Shown here one piece after another: positions 4,492-5,507 of a DNA stretch of 5,507 nt. The position numbers were made by a program, and so were the translations under genes. The notes beneath the pieces were generated by a model. The model was given only the letters and a program-made list of their open reading frames with translations. It had not been told where the DNA came from and did not search any database. The stretch comes from Geobacter sp. UBA6802. Its GTDB lineage: Bacteria; Desulfobacterota; Desulfuromonadia; Geobacterales; Pseudopelobacteraceae. Each line of letters starts with the position of its first letter. The first letter of the stretch is position 1. The stretch covers positions 1 to 5,507 of the forward strand of contig DKFG01000270.1 of NCBI GenBank assembly GCA_002452325.1, read 5' to 3'.

Positions 4492-5507
4492 ATGCCACCA
4501 CGCACCCGCATCCGCGACATCCTTGCATCCCCTGCTAACGGCACCACCTGCACTATCGCCGGTTGGGTTCGCTCCGTACGGGCCTCTGGTGATCTGGCCT
4601 TTATCGTCTTGAACGACGGTTCAAATCTGGCCGGCATCCAGCTGGTGCTGGAACGGACGAATCTCCCTGACTTTGAACGCCTGGGCAAGCTCAACACCGG
4701 CGCCGCCCTCAAGGCAACCGGCGCGCTGGTCCCCTCCCCGGCTGCCGGACAGCAGTTTGAGCTGCGTGTAGCCGAACTGATAGTGGTTGGCGAATCCACG
4801 CCGGATTATCCACTGCAGAAAAAACGCCACAGCTTTGAGTACCTGCGCAGCATCGCCCATCTGCGGCCACGCACCAACACCTTTGGCGCGGTATTCCGTC
4901 TGCGTTCAAAACTGGCTCAAGCGATTCATCAGTTTTTTGCCGACCGCAACTTCCTCTACGTACATACCCCGATCATCACCTCCAGTGACTGCGAAGGGGC
5001 CGGTGAGCTGTTCCGGGTCACCACCCTGCCCCCCAACGGCGCTCCCCGCAATGAAGGGGGCAGCATTGACTTCAGCCATGACTTCTTCGCCCAGAAGACC
5101 GGCCTTACCGTCAGCGGTCAGCTGGAGGGTGAGCTGTTTGCCCAGGCCTTTGGTGATATCTACACCTTTGGCCCCACCTTCCGGGCCGAGAACTCCAACA
5201 CTGCTCGCCATGCCTCTGAGTTCTGGATGATCGAGCCTGAGATGGCCTTTTCCGATCTGGCCGACGATGCCGATCTGGCTGAGGCATTTGTTCGTCACCT
5301 CTGCAGTTTTGCTCTGGAGCAGTGCAGCGAGGATATGCAGTTCTTTGACCAACAGATTGAGAGAGGGTTGCTTGAACGGGTACGGGCCGTTGCCGAGGCA
5401 GATTTTGTCAGGATGGACTACAGCGACGCCATCACCCACCTGCAGAAGGTGCCGGTCAGCTTTAATTTTCCGGTGGAATGGGGGCTTGATCTGCAGACCG
5501 AGCATGA
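4492..5507 (+). CDS. asnS: Asparaginyl-tRNA synthetase, N-terminal part (3' end outside window)
   Basis: Class II aminoacyl-tRNA synthetase that charges tRNA-Asn with asparagine using ATP, in the cytoplasm. The first 338 codons are present, of about 460 usual for bacterial AsnRS; the frame is open to the window edge. Residues about 15-105 form the OB-fold anticodon-binding domain (TIAGWVRSVRASGDLAFIVLNDGS). Then come KRHSFEYLRSIAHLRPRTNTF, where the catalytic core starts, motif-1 region FFADRNFLYVHTPIITSSDCEGAGELF in two parts around residues 148-174, and motif 2, GPTFRAENSNTARH (227-240) followed by EFWMIEPE (243-250). Arg231, Glu233 and Arg239 are the expected ATP/substrate contacts. SFNFPVEWGLDLQTEH near the end is also typical of AsnRS rather than AspRS. 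ATG 4492 has only a weak site (GAGG at 4480-4483) but precedes the conserved start directly. It is divergent from the lipoprotein gene. Confidence 0.96.
   Translation, partial: MPPRTRIRDILASPANGTTCTIAGWVRSVRASGDLAFIVLNDGSNLAGIQLVLERTNLPDFERLGKLNTGAALKATGALVPSPAAGQQFELRVAELIVVGESTPDYPLQKKRHSFEYLRSIAHLRPRTNTFGAVFRLRSKLAQAIHQFFADRNFLYVHTPIITSSDCEGAGELFRVTTLPPNGAPRNEGGSIDFSHDFFAQKTGLTVSGQLEGELFAQAFGDIYTFGPTFRAENSNTARHASEFWMIEPEMAFSDLADDADLAEAFVRHLCSFALEQCSEDMQFFDQQIERGLLERVRAVAEADFVRMDYSDAITHLQKVPVSFNFPVEWGLDLQTEH

Noticed and set aside
4352..4612. Plus-strand open frame of 86 codons
   Set aside because: It crosses the asnS promoter and start in another frame, has no good ribosome binding site, and has a composition unlike a protein gene.
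4906..5505. Minus-strand open frame of 199 codons at the right end
   Set aside because: It is antisense to asnS, whose motifs are unmistakable on the plus strand.

Overview
The window reads like a stretch of chromosome from a Geobacter-type bacterium (Desulfuromonadia, formerly Deltaproteobacteria). This is inferred from moderately high G+C, strong AGGAGG ribosome binding sites, a long glycine/serine-linked lipoprotein of a kind common in that group, and a likely selenocysteine gene, a trait frequent there. No rRNA, tRNA, CRISPR array or insertion sequence is visible.

Left part (1-1476, plus strand). A hairpin resembling a terminator lies at the very start. A tight three-gene operon follows: a DUF454/YbaN-like inner-membrane protein, a small membrane protein whose reading frame contains an in-frame TGA, and an RluB-type 23S rRNA pseudouridine synthase. 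Each junction is an ATGA overlap of 4 bases. The middle gene is the highlight. Read with TGA 539-541 as selenocysteine, it gives a 70-residue two-helix protein resembling the DUF6132 family, with Sec where that family has a conserved Cys. A hairpin with a GGUC apical loop sits 20 nt after the TGA, as expected for a bacterial SECIS element. A standard gene caller would split or miss this gene.

Middle part (1477-2336, plus strand). A two-gene toxin-antitoxin cassette: an AF2212-like (DUF104) antitoxin with a near-perfect Shine-Dalgarno site, overlapped by a PIN-domain ribonuclease toxin. It looks more A+T-rich than its neighbours and so may be acquired. It ends at a bidirectional terminator shared with the convergent lipoprotein gene.

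Right part. A 573-residue secreted lipoprotein of unknown function is on the minus strand (2337-4058). The 433-base divergent region 4059-4491 holds its putative promoter and a leader of about 190 nt. That leader contains two terminator-like hairpins and a heptanucleotide tandem repeat, suggesting transcription attenuation or a small RNA. On the other side, asnS (asparaginyl-tRNA synthetase) starts at 4492 and runs off the right end.
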